This document shows positions 15,084 through 25,300 of a stretch of DNA of 30,920 bases, piece by piece (the stretch's first letter is position 1; each line of letters opens with the position of its first letter). The translations under genes and the position numbers were made by a program. Under the pieces are notes generated by a model that worked only from the letters and a program-made list of their open reading frames with translations, did no database searches and was not told the origin of the DNA. Source of the stretch: Lachnospiraceae bacterium. GTDB taxonomy: Bacteria > Bacillota > Clostridia > Lachnospirales > Lachnospiraceae. Location of the stretch: the NCBI GenBank assembly GCA_900751785.1, contig CAADSM010000020.1:1-30920 (forward strand), read 5' to 3'.

Positions 15084-16184
15084 TTACTCCAGCTCTTCAA
15101 GCCGAGCCAGCGCGGCCGCAACGACCTTGTCCATGTCATAGTATTTATAATCTCCCAGACGTCCGCCGAAGATCACGTTTTCTTCCTTCTCGGCCAGCTT
15201 CTTGTACTCGGCAAAAAGCGCATTGTTCTTCTCGTCGTTGACCGGGTAATACGGCTCCATCCCGACGCTCCACTCTGAGGAATACTCCCGCGAGATCACG
15301 GTCTTCTCCTGGGTGCCGAACTCAAAGTGCTTGTGCTCTATGATCCGGGTATATGGCACTTCCCGGTCCGTATAATTGACCACTGCATTCCCCTGATAAT
15401 TCTCACAGTCCAGCACCTCCGTCTCAAAGCGGACAGAGCGATATTCGAGCGCGCCAAGCCTGTATCCGAAGTACTCGTCGATCATACCCGTGAAAATGAT
15501 CTTGTCTGCGATATCGGGATTCTCCTTCCCGAACTCAAAGAAGTCCACGCCGGTCCGCACCTCCGCTCCGGCCAGCATCTTCTCGATGATGGGCGTATAT
15601 CCTCCGACCGGGATCCCCTGATATCTGTCGTTAAAATAGTTGTTGTCGTAGATAAAACGGAAAGGCAGCCGCTTGATGATAAACGCGGGGAGCTCCGTGC
15701 ATTTCCTGCCCCACTGCTTCTCTGTGTATCCTTTGATCAGCTTCTCATAGATATCTCTCCCGCCGAGAAAGAGCGCCTGCTCTTCCAGATTCTTCGGTTC
15801 CGTGATGCCGGTCTCTCTCCGCTGTCTCTCAATAATCTCCTTTGCCTCCTGCGGCGTCCTGATCCCCCACATCCTGCTGAACGTATTCATGTTGAAGGGC
15901 AGATTATAAAGCTCGTCCTTATACACTGCGACCGGCGAATTCATATAATTATTGAACTCTGCAAACTGGTTCATATATTCCCATATCCTTCGGTCCGATG
16001 TATGGAAAATGTGAGCACCGTACTTATGGACATGGATCCCCTCGATATCCTCGCAGTAGATGTTCCCCGCTATGTGATCCCTGCGGTCGATCACAAGACA
16101 TTTCTTCCCTTTTCTGCCGAGTTCAAATGCCATGACAGCCCCGTACAGGCCCGCTCCGACGATCAGATAGTCGTATTTTTTCAT
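15084..16184 (-). CDS. glf: UDP-galactopyranose mutase
   Basis: Glf is a flavoenzyme that interconverts UDP-galactopyranose and UDP-galactofuranose, the donor for Galf in surface glycans. The 366-residue length is normal. The FAD-binding GAGLYG (10-15) is followed by VIDRRDHIAGN, then HKYGAHIFHTS, YTEKQWGRKCTELP and RFIYDNNYFNDRYQGIPVGGYTPI, all diagnostic for the family. Near the end VIFGGRLGDYKYYDMD completes the FAD site. The start at ATG 16184 has AGAGGT 4-5 nt upstream. No glycosyltransferase or capsule genes lie nearby, so glf stands alone, divergent from pfp. Confidence in function is high. Confidence 0.95.
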   Translation of the reverse strand: MKKYDYLIVGAGLYGAVMAFELGRKGKKCLVIDRRDHIAGNIYCEDIEGIHVHKYGAHIFHTSDRRIWEYMNQFAEFNNYMNSPVAVYKDELYNLPFNMNTFSRMWGIRTPQEAKEIIERQRRETGITEPKNLEEQALFLGGRDIYEKLIKGYTEKQWGRKCTELPAFIIKRLPFRFIYDNNYFNDRYQGIPVGGYTPIIEKMLAGAEVRTGVDFFEFGKENPDIADKIIFTGMIDEYFGYRLGALEYRSVRFETEVLDCENYQGNAVVNYTDREVPYTRIIEHKHFEFGTQEKTVISREYSSEWSVGMEPYYPVNDEKNNALFAEYKKLAEKEENVIFGGRLGDYKYYDMDKVVAAALARLEELE

Positions 16185-16326
16185 TTCTACCTCTTTTCTG
16201 CGGCTCATAACATCACTTCGCCGCTTTCCTGTTTTTTAAAGCTGCATCTATCATAACATTTTTCTGCCATATTTTTACCCTCGCCTGCTTCTTTTCGTTA
16301 ATTTGCCCCAAATTTATATTTTTTCA

Positions 16327-16355
16327 TTTACAAATTAGTAATTATGCACTAAACT
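16327..16355 (+). promoter_or_regulatory. Likely promoter of pfp
   Basis: TTTACA (16327-16332), 17-nt spacer, TAAACT (16350-16355). The leader of about 100 nt begins with a small GCGGG/CCCGC hairpin (near 16366-16383). Confidence 0.5.
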
Positions 16356-16461
16356 GTTAATAACAGCGGGCTTCCTTCCCGCAGAGCAGCCCGGACATCG
16401 GCGCATCTGCCCATTTCTCTGCTGCTCATACGCAAATCAACAGAACGGAGGTAACACACAC

Positions 16462-17694
16462 ATGAAAGGAAATGTTATTGTCGGACAGTCAGGCGGCCCC
16501 ACCGCAGCCATAAATTCCAGCCTGGCAGGAGTTTACCGCACGGCCAAAGACCGCGGGGCAGAAAAAGTATACGGAATGCTCAACGGAATCCAGGGACTTC
16601 TTCAGGAGAAGTATATCGATCTTTCAGATTATATCAAAAGCGACCTTGATTCAGAACTGCTGAAGCGCACACCCGCCGCATTTCTCGGCTCATGCCGCTA
16701 TAAGCTGCCGGAGATCCACGAGGACAAGGAGGTCTATGAAAAGATCTTCCACATCCTCGAAAAACACAATATCGAGGCATTTATCTACATCGGCGGAAAC
16801 GACTCTATGGATACGATCAAAAAGCTTTCCGATTATGCGATCGTGACAGGACATCCCACCCGCTTTATCGGCTGTCCGAAGACGATTGACAATGACCTTG
16901 CACTTACAGACCACACGCCGGGATACGGCAGTGCTGCAAAATACATCGGAACATCGGTGAAAGAGATCATCCGCGACAGCTTCTGCCTGGAGTATAAAAA
17001 CGGACTCGTCTCCATCGTGGAGATCATGGGAAGAAATGCAGGATGGCTGACCGGCGCCGCTGCGCTTGCCAAAGGCGAGGACTGCCCGGGACCAGATCTG
17101 ATCTATCTGCCGGAGCTTACCTTTGACATCGAATCCTTCGGCGCGAAAGTAAAAGAACTGCTCTCCCAGAAACCTGCCGTTGTCGTAGCTGTATCCGAGG
17201 GTATCCGTCTTGCAGACGGGCGCTATGTATGCGAGCTGGGACAGAGCACAGATTTCGTAGATGCATTCGGCCACAAGCAGCTCTCCGGAACGGCCAATTA
17301 TCTTGCGAGCTACATCGCCGGAGAGATCGGATGCAAGACACGTGCGATCGAGCTCAGCACGCTGCAGCGTTCCGCATCACACTGTGCATCCCGTATCGAT
17401 ATCCTGGAGGCTTCCCAGGTCGGAGGCGCGGCTGTAAAAGCAGCTGATGAAGGCGACTCCGGAAAGATGGTCGTACTGAACAGGATTTCCGATGATCCGT
17501 ATCAGTGCGGAACTGAAGTAAAGGATGTCCATAAGATTGCAAACGATGAAAAACTTGTTCCGCGCGAGTGGGTCAATGAGGACGGAACTTATGTGACAGA
17601 CGAATTTATAAACTATGTACGCCCGCTGATCCAGGGCGATGTATCTCCGATCATGGTAGACGGTATACCGCGTCATCTGTACCGTCAGATCTAA
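16462..17694 (+). CDS. pfp: PPi-dependent 6-phosphofructokinase
   Basis: Converts fructose 6-phosphate to fructose 1,6-bisphosphate with pyrophosphate, a reversible glycolytic step that saves ATP. The 410-residue protein begins with VGQSGGPTAAINSSL, the nucleotide/PPi loop. GGNDS (111-115) replaces the ATP-type GGDGS, and PKTIDND (139-145) has the lysine that marks PPi use where ATP enzymes have glycine. IMGRNAGWL and the SEG(I) segment complete the active site. The ATG is preceded by GGAGG. It is followed by a strong terminator, so it is transcribed alone. It may coexist with an ATP-PFK elsewhere; the phosphoryl donor is inferred from these residues. Confidence 0.9.
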   Translation: MKGNVIVGQSGGPTAAINSSLAGVYRTAKDRGAEKVYGMLNGIQGLLQEKYIDLSDYIKSDLDSELLKRTPAAFLGSCRYKLPEIHEDKEVYEKIFHILEKHNIEAFIYIGGNDSMDTIKKLSDYAIVTGHPTRFIGCPKTIDNDLALTDHTPGYGSAAKYIGTSVKEIIRDSFCLEYKNGLVSIVEIMGRNAGWLTGAAALAKGEDCPGPDLIYLPELTFDIESFGAKVKELLSQKPAVVVAVSEGIRLADGRYVCELGQSTDFVDAFGHKQLSGTANYLASYIAGEIGCKTRAIELSTLQRSASHCASRIDILEASQVGGAAVKAADEGDSGKMVVLNRISDDPYQCGTEVKDVHKIANDEKLVPREWVNEDGTYVTDEFINYVRPLIQGDVSPIMVDGIPRHLYRQI

Positions 17695-17724
17695 GGAGAG
17701 AGCAGAACGTCGCTCCGGATTTAC

Positions 17725-17775
17725 TGCCGGGAGAGCTCCATGAGACCATGGGCAGAAGCTCTCCCGGCATTTTTT
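17725..17775 (+). terminator. Terminator of pfp
   Basis: TGCCGGGAGAGCT (17725-17737) pairs with AGCTCTCCCGGCA (17757-17769), followed by TTTTTT. Confidence 0.9.
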
Positions 17776-17793
17776 CATACCCGCCCGCAGGTC

Positions 17794-17822
17794 TTGACGC
17801 GGGATTCAGATCTGCCTTATCT
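17794..17822 (+). promoter_or_regulatory. Possible promoter of pyrC
   Basis: TTGACG (17794-17799), 17-nt spacer, TTATCT (17817-17822). The -10 is weak and a TATACT a little downstream is an alternative. Confidence 0.4.
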
Positions 17823-17896
17823 GGTATACTGACGCTTGAACCGAGACAGCAGAGCGGGTATACTAATGGACAGACAACAGCAAAAGGAGGATTCAT

Positions 17897-19159
17897 ATGC
17901 TCATAAAAAACGGTTATCTGATCGATCCGGCATCACAGACGGCACAGAAAGCAGATCTCAGGATAGAAGACGGCTTCATCAGCAGGATTGCAGCTGAGAT
18001 CACACCCGATGCTTCGGAAGAGGTGATAGATGCATCCGGTCTCGTCGCCGCACCCGGACTTATCGACACACACGTACACTTCCGTGACCCCGGATTCACC
18101 TACAAAGAAAATCTGCACACCGGGGCTCTTGCGTCCGCAAAGGGCGGATTTACTTCCGTCATCTGTATGGCCAACACTTCTCCGGTCGTTGATAATGTCC
18201 AGACGCTGCTGGATATCGGCCGTCGCGCCAAAGAGGAAAAAATCCGCATCTACCAGGCCGCTTCCGTCTCGCGCTCTCTGAAAGGCGAGGAACTCACAAA
18301 TATGGAGGAACTGGCTGACAGCGGGGCATGCGGTTTCACAGACGACGGGATCCCGATCCGCAGCGCAGCCTTCCTCTATGAGGCAATGGAAAAGGCGGCA
18401 AGCCTGGATCTGCCGATCAGCCTTCACGAGGAAGACCCTTCCTTTATCAAAAACAACGGTATCAATCACGGTCCTGTATCGGACAAACTGGGGATCTACG
18501 GATCGCCGTCGATCGCCGAGGAATCTCTCGTCGCGAGGGACTGCCTGCTGGCACTCCGTTCAGGCGCCCATGTAGTGATCCAGCACATCAGCTCCGGACG
18601 CTCTGTTGAGCTGGTCCGCATGTTCCGCTCCATGGGTGCCCGGCTCCATGCAGAGGCGACTCCGCATCATTTCACACTGACAGAGGACGCTGTCCTCGAG
18701 CACGGCACGCTTGCCAAGATGAACCCTCCGCTCCGCACAGAGGAGGACCGGCAGGCGATCATCGCCGGACTTGCCGACGGGACGATCGATATCATCGCAA
18801 CAGACCACGCTCCCCACAGCCGTGAGGAAAAGGAACGCTCTATCACAGCTGCCCCGAGCGGCATCATCGGGCTTGAGACATCGCTGGCACTTGGGATCAC
18901 CACCCTCGTGCGCCCGGGCCATCTGTCGCTGATGCAGCTCCTTGAAAAAATGACGGTCAATCCGGCAAGGCTATATCATCTGCCGAGCGGTGAGCTCAAA
19001 GAGGGAAGAGCGGCTGACATCGTTCTCTTTGATCCGGAAGAACGCTGGACGCCGACAGAATACGCATCCCTTTCCGCTAACTCCCCGTTCACGGGACGTG
19101 AACTCTTCGGGAAAGTAAAGCTCACGATATGCAGAGGCGAAATCATATATCACGACTAG
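17897..19159 (+). CDS. pyrC: Dihydroorotase, class I
   Basis: Catalyses ring closure of carbamoyl aspartate to dihydroorotate, step three of pyrimidine synthesis. The 420-residue protein carries the amidohydrolase metal site: DTHVHFRDPG (57-66) with His59 and His61, His177 in ISLHEED, His230 in VVIQHISS, and Asp303 in ATDHAPHS. Asp149/Asp150 in FTDDG take the position of the bridging carboxylate in Bacillus-type enzymes. A good AGGAGG lies before the ATG. Unlike in many Firmicutes it is not next to other pyr genes. A strong terminator follows 5 nt after the stop. Confidence 0.95.
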   Translation: MLIKNGYLIDPASQTAQKADLRIEDGFISRIAAEITPDASEEVIDASGLVAAPGLIDTHVHFRDPGFTYKENLHTGALASAKGGFTSVICMANTSPVVDNVQTLLDIGRRAKEEKIRIYQAASVSRSLKGEELTNMEELADSGACGFTDDGIPIRSAAFLYEAMEKAASLDLPISLHEEDPSFIKNNGINHGPVSDKLGIYGSPSIAEESLVARDCLLALRSGAHVVIQHISSGRSVELVRMFRSMGARLHAEATPHHFTLTEDAVLEHGTLAKMNPPLRTEEDRQAIIAGLADGTIDIIATDHAPHSREEKERSITAAPSGIIGLETSLALGITTLVRPGHLSLMQLLEKMTVNPARLYHLPSGELKEGRAADIVLFDPEERWTPTEYASLSANSPFTGRELFGKVKLTICRGEIIYHD

Positions 19160-19164
19160 ACGCA

Positions 19165-19203
19165 GAAAACTCCCTGACATTGATATGGTGTCAGGGAGTT
19201 TTC
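19165..19203. terminator. Bidirectional terminator between pyrC and the copper operon
   Basis: GAAAACTCCCTGACA (19165-19179) pairs perfectly with TGTCAGGGAGTTTTC (19189-19203). It serves both convergent units. Confidence 0.9.
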
Positions 19204-19223
19204 TTGTGTTTCTCTCCGCTCTC

Positions 19224-19433
19224 TTACTCGATCCCGAGCACTTTATAGTCCTGGTCCTCGACCGCTTTTTTCAGCACGTCATCTCCCACCTCTGCATTCA
19301 GAGTGACGACTGCAGTGCCTGCCTTGTAGCTGACCTCCGCAGCGTCGACCTGCGGGATCGCCTCCAGCGTCTTCTTCACTCTCGCCTCACAGTGCTCGCA
19401 CATCATTCCTTCGATCTTCATTGTTTTTTCCAT
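19224..19433 (-). CDS. copZ: Possible separate copper chaperone from internal start in copA
   Basis: Within the copA frame an ATG at 19433 is preceded by GGAGGT with a 7-nt spacer, as good as any start in the window. Translation from it gives a 69-residue protein beginning [15 protein letters not shown]: one complete HMA fold of normal CopZ size with the CxxC copper site at residues 12-15. CopZ carries Cu(I) to the ATPase. The absence of a stop codon before it means that ribosomes from copA would also make the fused form. Whether one or both products are made cannot be told from sequence. Confidence 0.5.
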   Translation of the reverse strand: MEKTMKIEGMMCEHCEARVKKTLEAIPQVDAAEVSYKAGTAVVTLNAEVGDDVLKKAVEDQDYKVLGIE

Positions 19434-21752
19434 TGTCGTTACCTCCTGTTTTTTATGACTTTTTACATTTTTATCTTTTCTCGCATCATGCACGTTGAAC
19501 CAGTTGAGCCGAAGCGCATTGGTCACCACGCAGAAGCTGGAAAGACTCATTGCCGCCGCCCCGAACATGGGGTTTAACTGCCAGCCGAACAGCGGAATCC
19601 ATACCCCTGCCGCCAGCGGGATTCCGATCACATTGTAGAAAAATGCCCAGAACAGGTTTTCGTGGATATTGCGCAGGGTCGCCCTGCTCAGACGGATCGC
19701 GGCGGGCACATCGCTCAGCCTGCTCTTCATGAGCACCACATCTGCAGCATCGATCGCAATATCGGTCCCTGCCCCGATAGCGATCCCTATATCAGCCCTG
19801 GTAAGGGCCGGGGCGTCATTGATCCCGTCTCCCACCATGGCAACCTTTCCGTTTCGCTTCAGAGAACGGATCACACTCTCTTTGCCATCAGGAAGGACTC
19901 CTGCGATCACCTCATCCACGCCGGCCTGCGCGCCGATCGCCTTTGCCGTGCGCTCGTTGTCGCCTGTCAGCATGACAACATGGATGCCCATATTCTGGAG
20001 CTCCCGCACCGCCTGCGGGCTGTCTTCCTTGATCACGTCAGCCACCGCGATGATCCCGATCAGCTTTCCATTCCTGCTGAAGAACAGGGGAGTCTTCCCT
20101 CCCTCTGCCAGTTCCTCTGCTTTTTTCTTTATCTCATCCGTGATCTCAGCATTTCCGCCTATGAACTTCAGATTACCGCCGGCAAGCCAGTCTTCCCCAA
20201 GCCGGCCCGACAGGCCGTTCCCCGGGACCGCCTGGAACTCTTCCGTCTCAAGCCTCTCATCCACGCCCTTCTCCTTTGCTCTCACGAGGATCGCATGCGC
20301 AAGCGGATGCTCGCTCTTCTTCTCCAGGGCATAGGCCGCAGCCAGGAGTTCGTCTTCCGTCACTCCGTCTGCCGGGATCATATCCGTCACCTTAGGCTCT
20401 CCGCTGGTGATCGTACCCGTCTTGTCGAGAGCGACGATCTGCGTCTTCCCGGTCTCTTCCAGAGAAACCGCTGTCTTAAACATAATGCCGTTTTTCGCTC
20501 CCATGCCGTTTCCGACCATGATCGCGACCGGAGTTGCAAGTCCGAGCGCGCACGGACAGCTGATCACAAGGACAGAAATCCCTCTCGCCAGCGCAAATCC
20601 CACCGTCTGTCCGGCGATCAGCCAGACAATGATCGTGATCGCCGCGATCGCAATAACTGCTGGCACGAACACTCCGGATACCCGGTCCGCGATCTTTGCG
20701 ATAGGTGCTTTCGTCGCCGCCGCGTCGCTCACCATCTGGATGATCTGGGAAAGCGTCGTGTCCTCTCCGACCCTTGTGGCCTCACAGCGGATAAATCCTG
20801 AATGGTTCACGGTCGCCGCGGAGACCTGATCTCCCGGTTTCTTATCTACAGGGATACTCTCCCCGGTGAGCGCAGATTCGTTCACCGCGCTGCTCCCTTC
20901 CAGAACGATACCGTCCACGGGTATATTCTCCCCCGGCCTCACCACAAATATATCGCCCTTTCTCACCTGATCGACAGACACCTCTGTCTCAGCTCCGTTT
21001 CTCAGGACCGTCGCCGTCTTCGGCGCCAGCTTCATCAGGCTCTTCAGCGCGTCTGTCGTCTTCCCCTTTGAGCGCGCTTCCAGCATCTTGCCCACTGTGA
21101 TCAGCGTCAGGATCATGGCCGCGGACTCAAAATAAAACTCATGCATATAGGACATCGCGCCTGCCATATCTCCCTGCACCTGTGCATCCGTCATAGCAAA
21201 CAGCGCATACGTGCTGTAGACGAAGGATGCGCCGGCTCCAAGAGCCACCAGGGTATCCATGTTCGGCGCGCCGTGGATCAGCCCTTTGAACCCGCTGATG
21301 AAAAACTTCTGGTTGATCACCATGACGGCAGCTGTCAGCAGGAGCTGGAGAAGCCCCATCGCCACATGATTTCCTTCAAAAAATGCCGGGACCGGCCAGT
21401 TCCACATCATATGTCCCATTGAAAAATACATCAGGGGGATCAGAAAACAAAGCGAAGCGATCAGCCTTTTCTTCATCTTCGGCGTCTCCTTATCCCTCAG
21501 CGAGTCCTCAGCCGCTGCCAGCGATGTCTGCTGCTTCCCTCCTGCTGCCGGAGCACCCTTTTCTGACGCGCCGTATCCCGCTTCTTCCACAGCTGCTATG
21601 ATATCCGCCGGCGATGCATTCCCTTCCACACCCATGGAATTGGTCAGCAGGCTGACTGAACAGGATGTGACCCCGGGGACCTTGGACACCGCCTTCTCCA
21701 CCCGGGCGCTGCACGCCGCGCAGCTCATACCGGTTACATTATATTGTTCCAT
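19224..21752 (-). CDS. copA: Cu(+)-exporting P-type ATPase with C-terminal CopZ-like domain
   Basis: Exports Cu+ using ATP. The 842-residue protein has an N-terminal HMA domain (1-68) with GMSCAAC, Cys11 and Cys14, then eight membrane helices. The transport site CPC is 399-401, the phosphorylated Asp is 443 in DKTGT, the HP motif 482-483, and the hinge GDGINDAP starts at 641. YN in helix 7 (706-707) and MSLSS in helix 8 complete the Cu(I) site and distinguish it from zinc pumps. Unusually, the frame continues past helix 8 through a linker rich in Lys and His into a second HMA domain (774-842) with Cys785 and Cys788 in MCEHC, which looks like a full CopZ chaperone. An AGGAGG ribosome site is embedded in the linker. 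AGGAGG also precedes the ATG at 21752. csoR lies 16 nt upstream. Confidence 0.93.
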   Translation of the reverse strand: MEQYNVTGMSCAACSARVEKAVSKVPGVTSCSVSLLTNSMGVEGNASPADIIAAVEEAGYGASEKGAPAAGGKQQTSLAAAEDSLRDKETPKMKKRLIASLCFLIPLMYFSMGHMMWNWPVPAFFEGNHVAMGLLQLLLTAAVMVINQKFFISGFKGLIHGAPNMDTLVALGAGASFVYSTYALFAMTDAQVQGDMAGAMSYMHEFYFESAAMILTLITVGKMLEARSKGKTTDALKSLMKLAPKTATVLRNGAETEVSVDQVRKGDIFVVRPGENIPVDGIVLEGSSAVNESALTGESIPVDKKPGDQVSAATVNHSGFIRCEATRVGEDTTLSQIIQMVSDAAATKAPIAKIADRVSGVFVPAVIAIAAITIIVWLIAGQTVGFALARGISVLVISCPCALGLATPVAIMVGNGMGAKNGIMFKTAVSLEETGKTQIVALDKTGTITSGEPKVTDMIPADGVTEDELLAAAYALEKKSEHPLAHAILVRAKEKGVDERLETEEFQAVPGNGLSGRLGEDWLAGGNLKFIGGNAEITDEIKKKAEELAEGGKTPLFFSRNGKLIGIIAVADVIKEDSPQAVRELQNMGIHVVMLTGDNERTAKAIGAQAGVDEVIAGVLPDGKESVIRSLKRNGKVAMVGDGINDAPALTRADIGIAIGAGTDIAIDAADVVLMKSRLSDVPAAIRLSRATLRNIHENLFWAFFYNVIGIPLAAGVWIPLFGWQLNPMFGAAAMSLSSFCVVTNALRLNWFNVHDARKDKNVKSHKKQEVTTMEKTMKIEGMMCEHCEARVKKTLEAIPQVDAAEVSYKAGTAVVTLNAEVGDDVLKKAVEDQDYKVLGIE

Positions 21753-21768
21753 CTCTCTCCCTCCTGTC

Positions 21769-22083
21769 TTACTTCATCAGCTTCTGCAGGGTCGTCACCA
21801 GCTCGTCGATCGTCTCTTCCTTTCCGCTGCGTATATCGTCTGCCACGCAGGTACGGATGTGGTTTGCCAGCAGCACCTTGTTAAAGCTGTTCAGGGCCGC
21901 ATTCACCGCCGAGACCTGGACAAGGATATCCGTACAGTAGGCGTCATTCTCCACCATCTTCCGGATACCGCGCACCTGTCCTTCGATCCTGCTCAAACGG
22001 TTGAGCAGATCCTTGTATTCTTTCTCCGAGCGCTCCTTTGTCTTGTGAGAACACCCGGGACAGGCCTGTTTCATTTCTTCCAT
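21769..22083 (-). CDS. csoR: CsoR family copper-sensing repressor
   Basis: A 104-residue all-helical DUF156 protein that represses copper export genes until it binds Cu(I). The sensor residues appear with the known spacing: Cys50 in AYCTDIL, His75 and Cys79 in [19 protein letters not shown] (32-43) is the DNA-binding helix typical of the family. A CPGC motif near the N terminus (8-11) is extra. The ATG at 22083 has GAGAGG 8 nt upstream; a GTG three codons earlier overlaps that site. It heads the operon with copA and two palindromes flank its promoter, so it is probably autoregulated. Confidence 0.92.
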   Translation of the reverse strand: MEEMKQACPGCSHKTKERSEKEYKDLLNRLSRIEGQVRGIRKMVENDAYCTDILVQVSAVNAALNSFNKVLLANHIRTCVADDIRSGKEETIDELVTTLQKLMK

Positions 22084-22110
22084 GTCATTCACCTCTCTCC
22101 GATTTATAGG

Positions 22111-22125
22111 AACCCCCTGGGGGTA
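22111..22125. promoter_or_regulatory. CsoR operator, downstream palindrome
   Basis: ACCCCC (22112-22117), one central base, GGGGGT (22119-22124). It falls about 12-24 nt inside the predicted transcript. The C-run/G-run form matches known CsoR boxes. Confidence 0.7.
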
Positions 22126-22142
22126 TTTCTCTTTACAGTGCG

Positions 22143-22171
22143 ATTATATACCCTTCCAGGGTATTTTGCAA
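22143..22171 (-). promoter_or_regulatory. Promoter of the csoR-copA operon
   Basis: TTGCAA (22171-22166), 17-nt spacer, perfect TATAAT (22148-22143). The spacer is filled by a palindrome. Confidence 0.75.
22148..22164. promoter_or_regulatory. CsoR operator, spacer palindrome
   Basis: ATACCCT (22148-22154), three central bases, AGGGTAT (22158-22164), lying between -35 and -10. A repressor bound here would block polymerase directly. Confidence 0.7.
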
Positions 22172-22251
22172 GACTTTTTTATGACCATCATGAAAATCCA
22201 CGCGTTATTGCACAAAAACAGACCTGACTCAGCATATAGAAATCCCAAAAC

Positions 22252-22297
22252 AAAGCGTGCAGACTGCATTTCACAAGAAACACATTCTGCACGCTTT
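22252..22297 (-). terminator. Terminator of the ABC permease operon
   Basis: AAAGCGTGCAGA (22252-22263) and TCTGCACGCTTT (22286-22297) form a 12-bp stem; GTTTTGGG follows on the minus strand. Confidence 0.65.
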
Positions 22298-22325
22298 CCG
22301 AGAGCTGTATCTGTCTGTCCTCCTA

Positions 22326-25300
22326 TTATTCCACGCTTTTCAGCGACTCAACCATATTGATCTTCTTAAGCTTGAAGTACATCACTCCGTTTACAAAGCA
22401 GGAGAACACGACCGTGAGCAGGAAGGAATACACAAAGCTGCTTACATCCACGTTTCTGCCGAACATGACCGAATCGATCTCCACTGTCACGATGATAAAC
22501 TGATGCAGGATCTTGCCCAGCGCCATTCCGAATAAGGAGCCGATCAGCGTCAATATGATATTCTCCCTGTACACATATGCACAGACCTCGCTGCTGTAAA
22601 AGCCCAGCACCTTAAGGGTGGCAAGCTCCCTCTTCCTCTCCGTGATATTGATATTATTCAGATTATACAGTACGACAAATGCCAGCATTCCTGCTGATAT
22701 GATCAGGACAACAATAATAATATCCAGGCTCTCCAGCATATCATCCACCTGCTGTTTCAGGTCTGTCGTATAGCTTACGCTCAGTGCTCCTTCCAGTTCA
22801 AGGATATCTCTTCCGACCTCATCTGCCGCTTCCGTCGTCCGGTCTACAGTCCGGTAGCAGATGGAATTATATTCCGGAGCTTCTCCGTACAGCTCCTCGT
22901 ATACAGAAGGAGTCATATACAGATAGTGAGCCATGTAATTCTCACAGATATGTTCAATGGTGACTTTCATATCACCTCTGTCTTCATCTCTGATCGTGAC
23001 GGTATCCCCCACTTTCAGCTCCAGCTCCCTGGCCATCTTTTCCGTGAGCACGACGCCGTCATCGCTTAGAGTGTATTCTTCTTTTGTGATCCTGTCGCGC
23101 ATGACTACGAAATCAGAAAAGTTTTCTGCATCGGACGGCACATTCAGATACACATCCTTCCACTCGTCCCCGTTTCCGATCGTGATCTGCACAAGAAGCC
23201 CTTCCGAGGCTGCCGCCACCTGCTCCTCCTTCTCAAGCACTTCCATGACCTGATCACGCTCTTCTGCCGAGGCATCTTCGTTTAAGATAATATTACCGTC
23301 ATACTGCTGGATCTCTTCATACTGAAGGACCGCGATGGCCGATATAGAATCCTTGATGCCAAATCCCACGATCATCAGCGCCATACAGCCGCCAATACCG
23401 AATATGGTCATGAAAAATCTTTTCTTATATCTTACGATATTCCGCACGCTCGCTTTCCACGAGAAGTTCAGCCGCTTCCAGATAAGCGGGATCCTCTCGA
23501 GAAAAACTCTCTGTCCCTGCTTCGGCGCCGGCGGTCTCATCAGCTCTGCCGCCTGCTCCCTGAGTTCCCTGGAACAGGAGAAGAAGGTCGCGCCGAGCGT
23601 ACATACAAGCGCGGCTCCCGACGCCATAAGGCCGTATTCCAGATTATACGGAATCCTGATCACATTCATATGCTGATACATGATCCCATACGCAGTGACA
23701 ATGATATAAGGAAATACTTTCTCACCGAACAGCACGCCGAACACAGAGCCCGCCACCGTAGCCAGAAGCGCATATCCGAGATACTTCGCCGCGATAGAAT
23801 GCCGCTCATATCCGAGCGCCTTGAGCGTTCCGATCATCGTCCTCTGTTCTTCTACCATGCGGGTCATCGTTGTCAGGCTGATCAGCGCAGCCACGAGGAA
23901 GAAAAGCACCGGGAATACTTCTCCGATCGCCCGCATCCTGTCCGCATTGTCTCCGTATCCAGAGTAGTCGGTAAGGTTATTCCTGTCATACACATACCAT
24001 TTCGGATGCTCCAGCCCAGAGAGCTCTTCTTCCGCGTCAGCAAGCTTCTGCTTTGCATCTTCAATCTGCTGTTCTCCGTCAGCGATCTCCGCTTCCGCCT
24101 CGCGCTCCCCGTTATAATATTCTTCCCAGCCGTCGGCAAGTTCCTGCTCGCCGTCAGCGATCTCTGCCTCCGCGTCCGCAATCTGCTGCTCCGCCTGTTC
24201 GATCTGCTCCCAGCCTGAATTGATCTGCGTCTGTCCCGACTCGATCTCGGCGCGGGCTGATTCTATCTGCGCCTGCGCTTCCGCAACCGCTGCATCTCCC
24301 TGTTGTATCCCTTCATACAGGGCGTTCATCGCTGCAAGCGTCGCATCGTCCGTCTTCCCGCTTGCCGCAAGCGCGTTATACTGTTCTTTCAGCCCATTCA
24401 AAGAGTCAATCTGTTCGTTCAGTGTATCGATATTGGCATTCAGTTCAGCCGCCGCCTGATCCAGCTCCGCCTGTCTGTCATTCAGCTCCTGCCTGGACGA
24501 TTCAAGCTCTGTCCTCGACGCTTCGAGCTGGCTCTTCCCGTTGTCCAGCTCCGTCTGCGCATCATTCAGCTCCTGTCTTGCATCTGCAAGCTCTGCTTCC
24601 GCCTCTGCCCTTCCGTCAGCAAGCTCCTTTTCCGCATCGGATACTTCCTGACGGGCATTTTCCAGCTCTTCATCCGCCTCGTCCATGATCTGCTGATAGC
24701 GGGCGTCCTGACGCTCTTCCTTGATGGCTTCTACGTTGTCAAGGACTTCCTCGATCCTGTCATCATACCCTGATGTAAAGGCTGTCAGCTCCTTCGCGCC
24801 GTCCACCTGTGCATAGATCTCGGTGTAAACATCGAGCGAAAAGCTCTCCTCCGGGACACATACAAAAGCGGCTACGCTTCCTGTCCCTATGGTCGTGCTT
24901 CCTCTCTGGAAACCGATATAGCAGGGACTGCTCACCGTCCCCACGATCGTGAAGGTATCCGTTTTCAGCGAATCTGTGATATCATCCTCCGTCCCACTGG
25001 AAAAGGTGACCGTATCACCGATCTCCCACGAGCTCGTCTGCAGATAATCCGCATCGACTACACATTCATCCTCAGATTCCGGGAGCCTGCCCTCCTCGAG
25101 CTGCACCTGGTTCATCGTCGGAAGGATCGACATCACATGGACAACGATCTGGTTCTCTCCCTCCGAACAGAGTGCATCAACAGAATATCCGCCTTCCGCC
25201 TTCTCGATGCCTTCCACTGCCTCGATCGCCTCAATATCATCATCTGTGAGCCCAAGCGTGCTGATGACCTCGATATCCATCAGATTCTTCTGATCAAAGT

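Noticed and set aside
16690..17274. 194-codon minus-strand frame inside pfp
   Set aside because: Antisense to the PPi-phosphofructokinase, whose motifs are all in the plus-strand frame.
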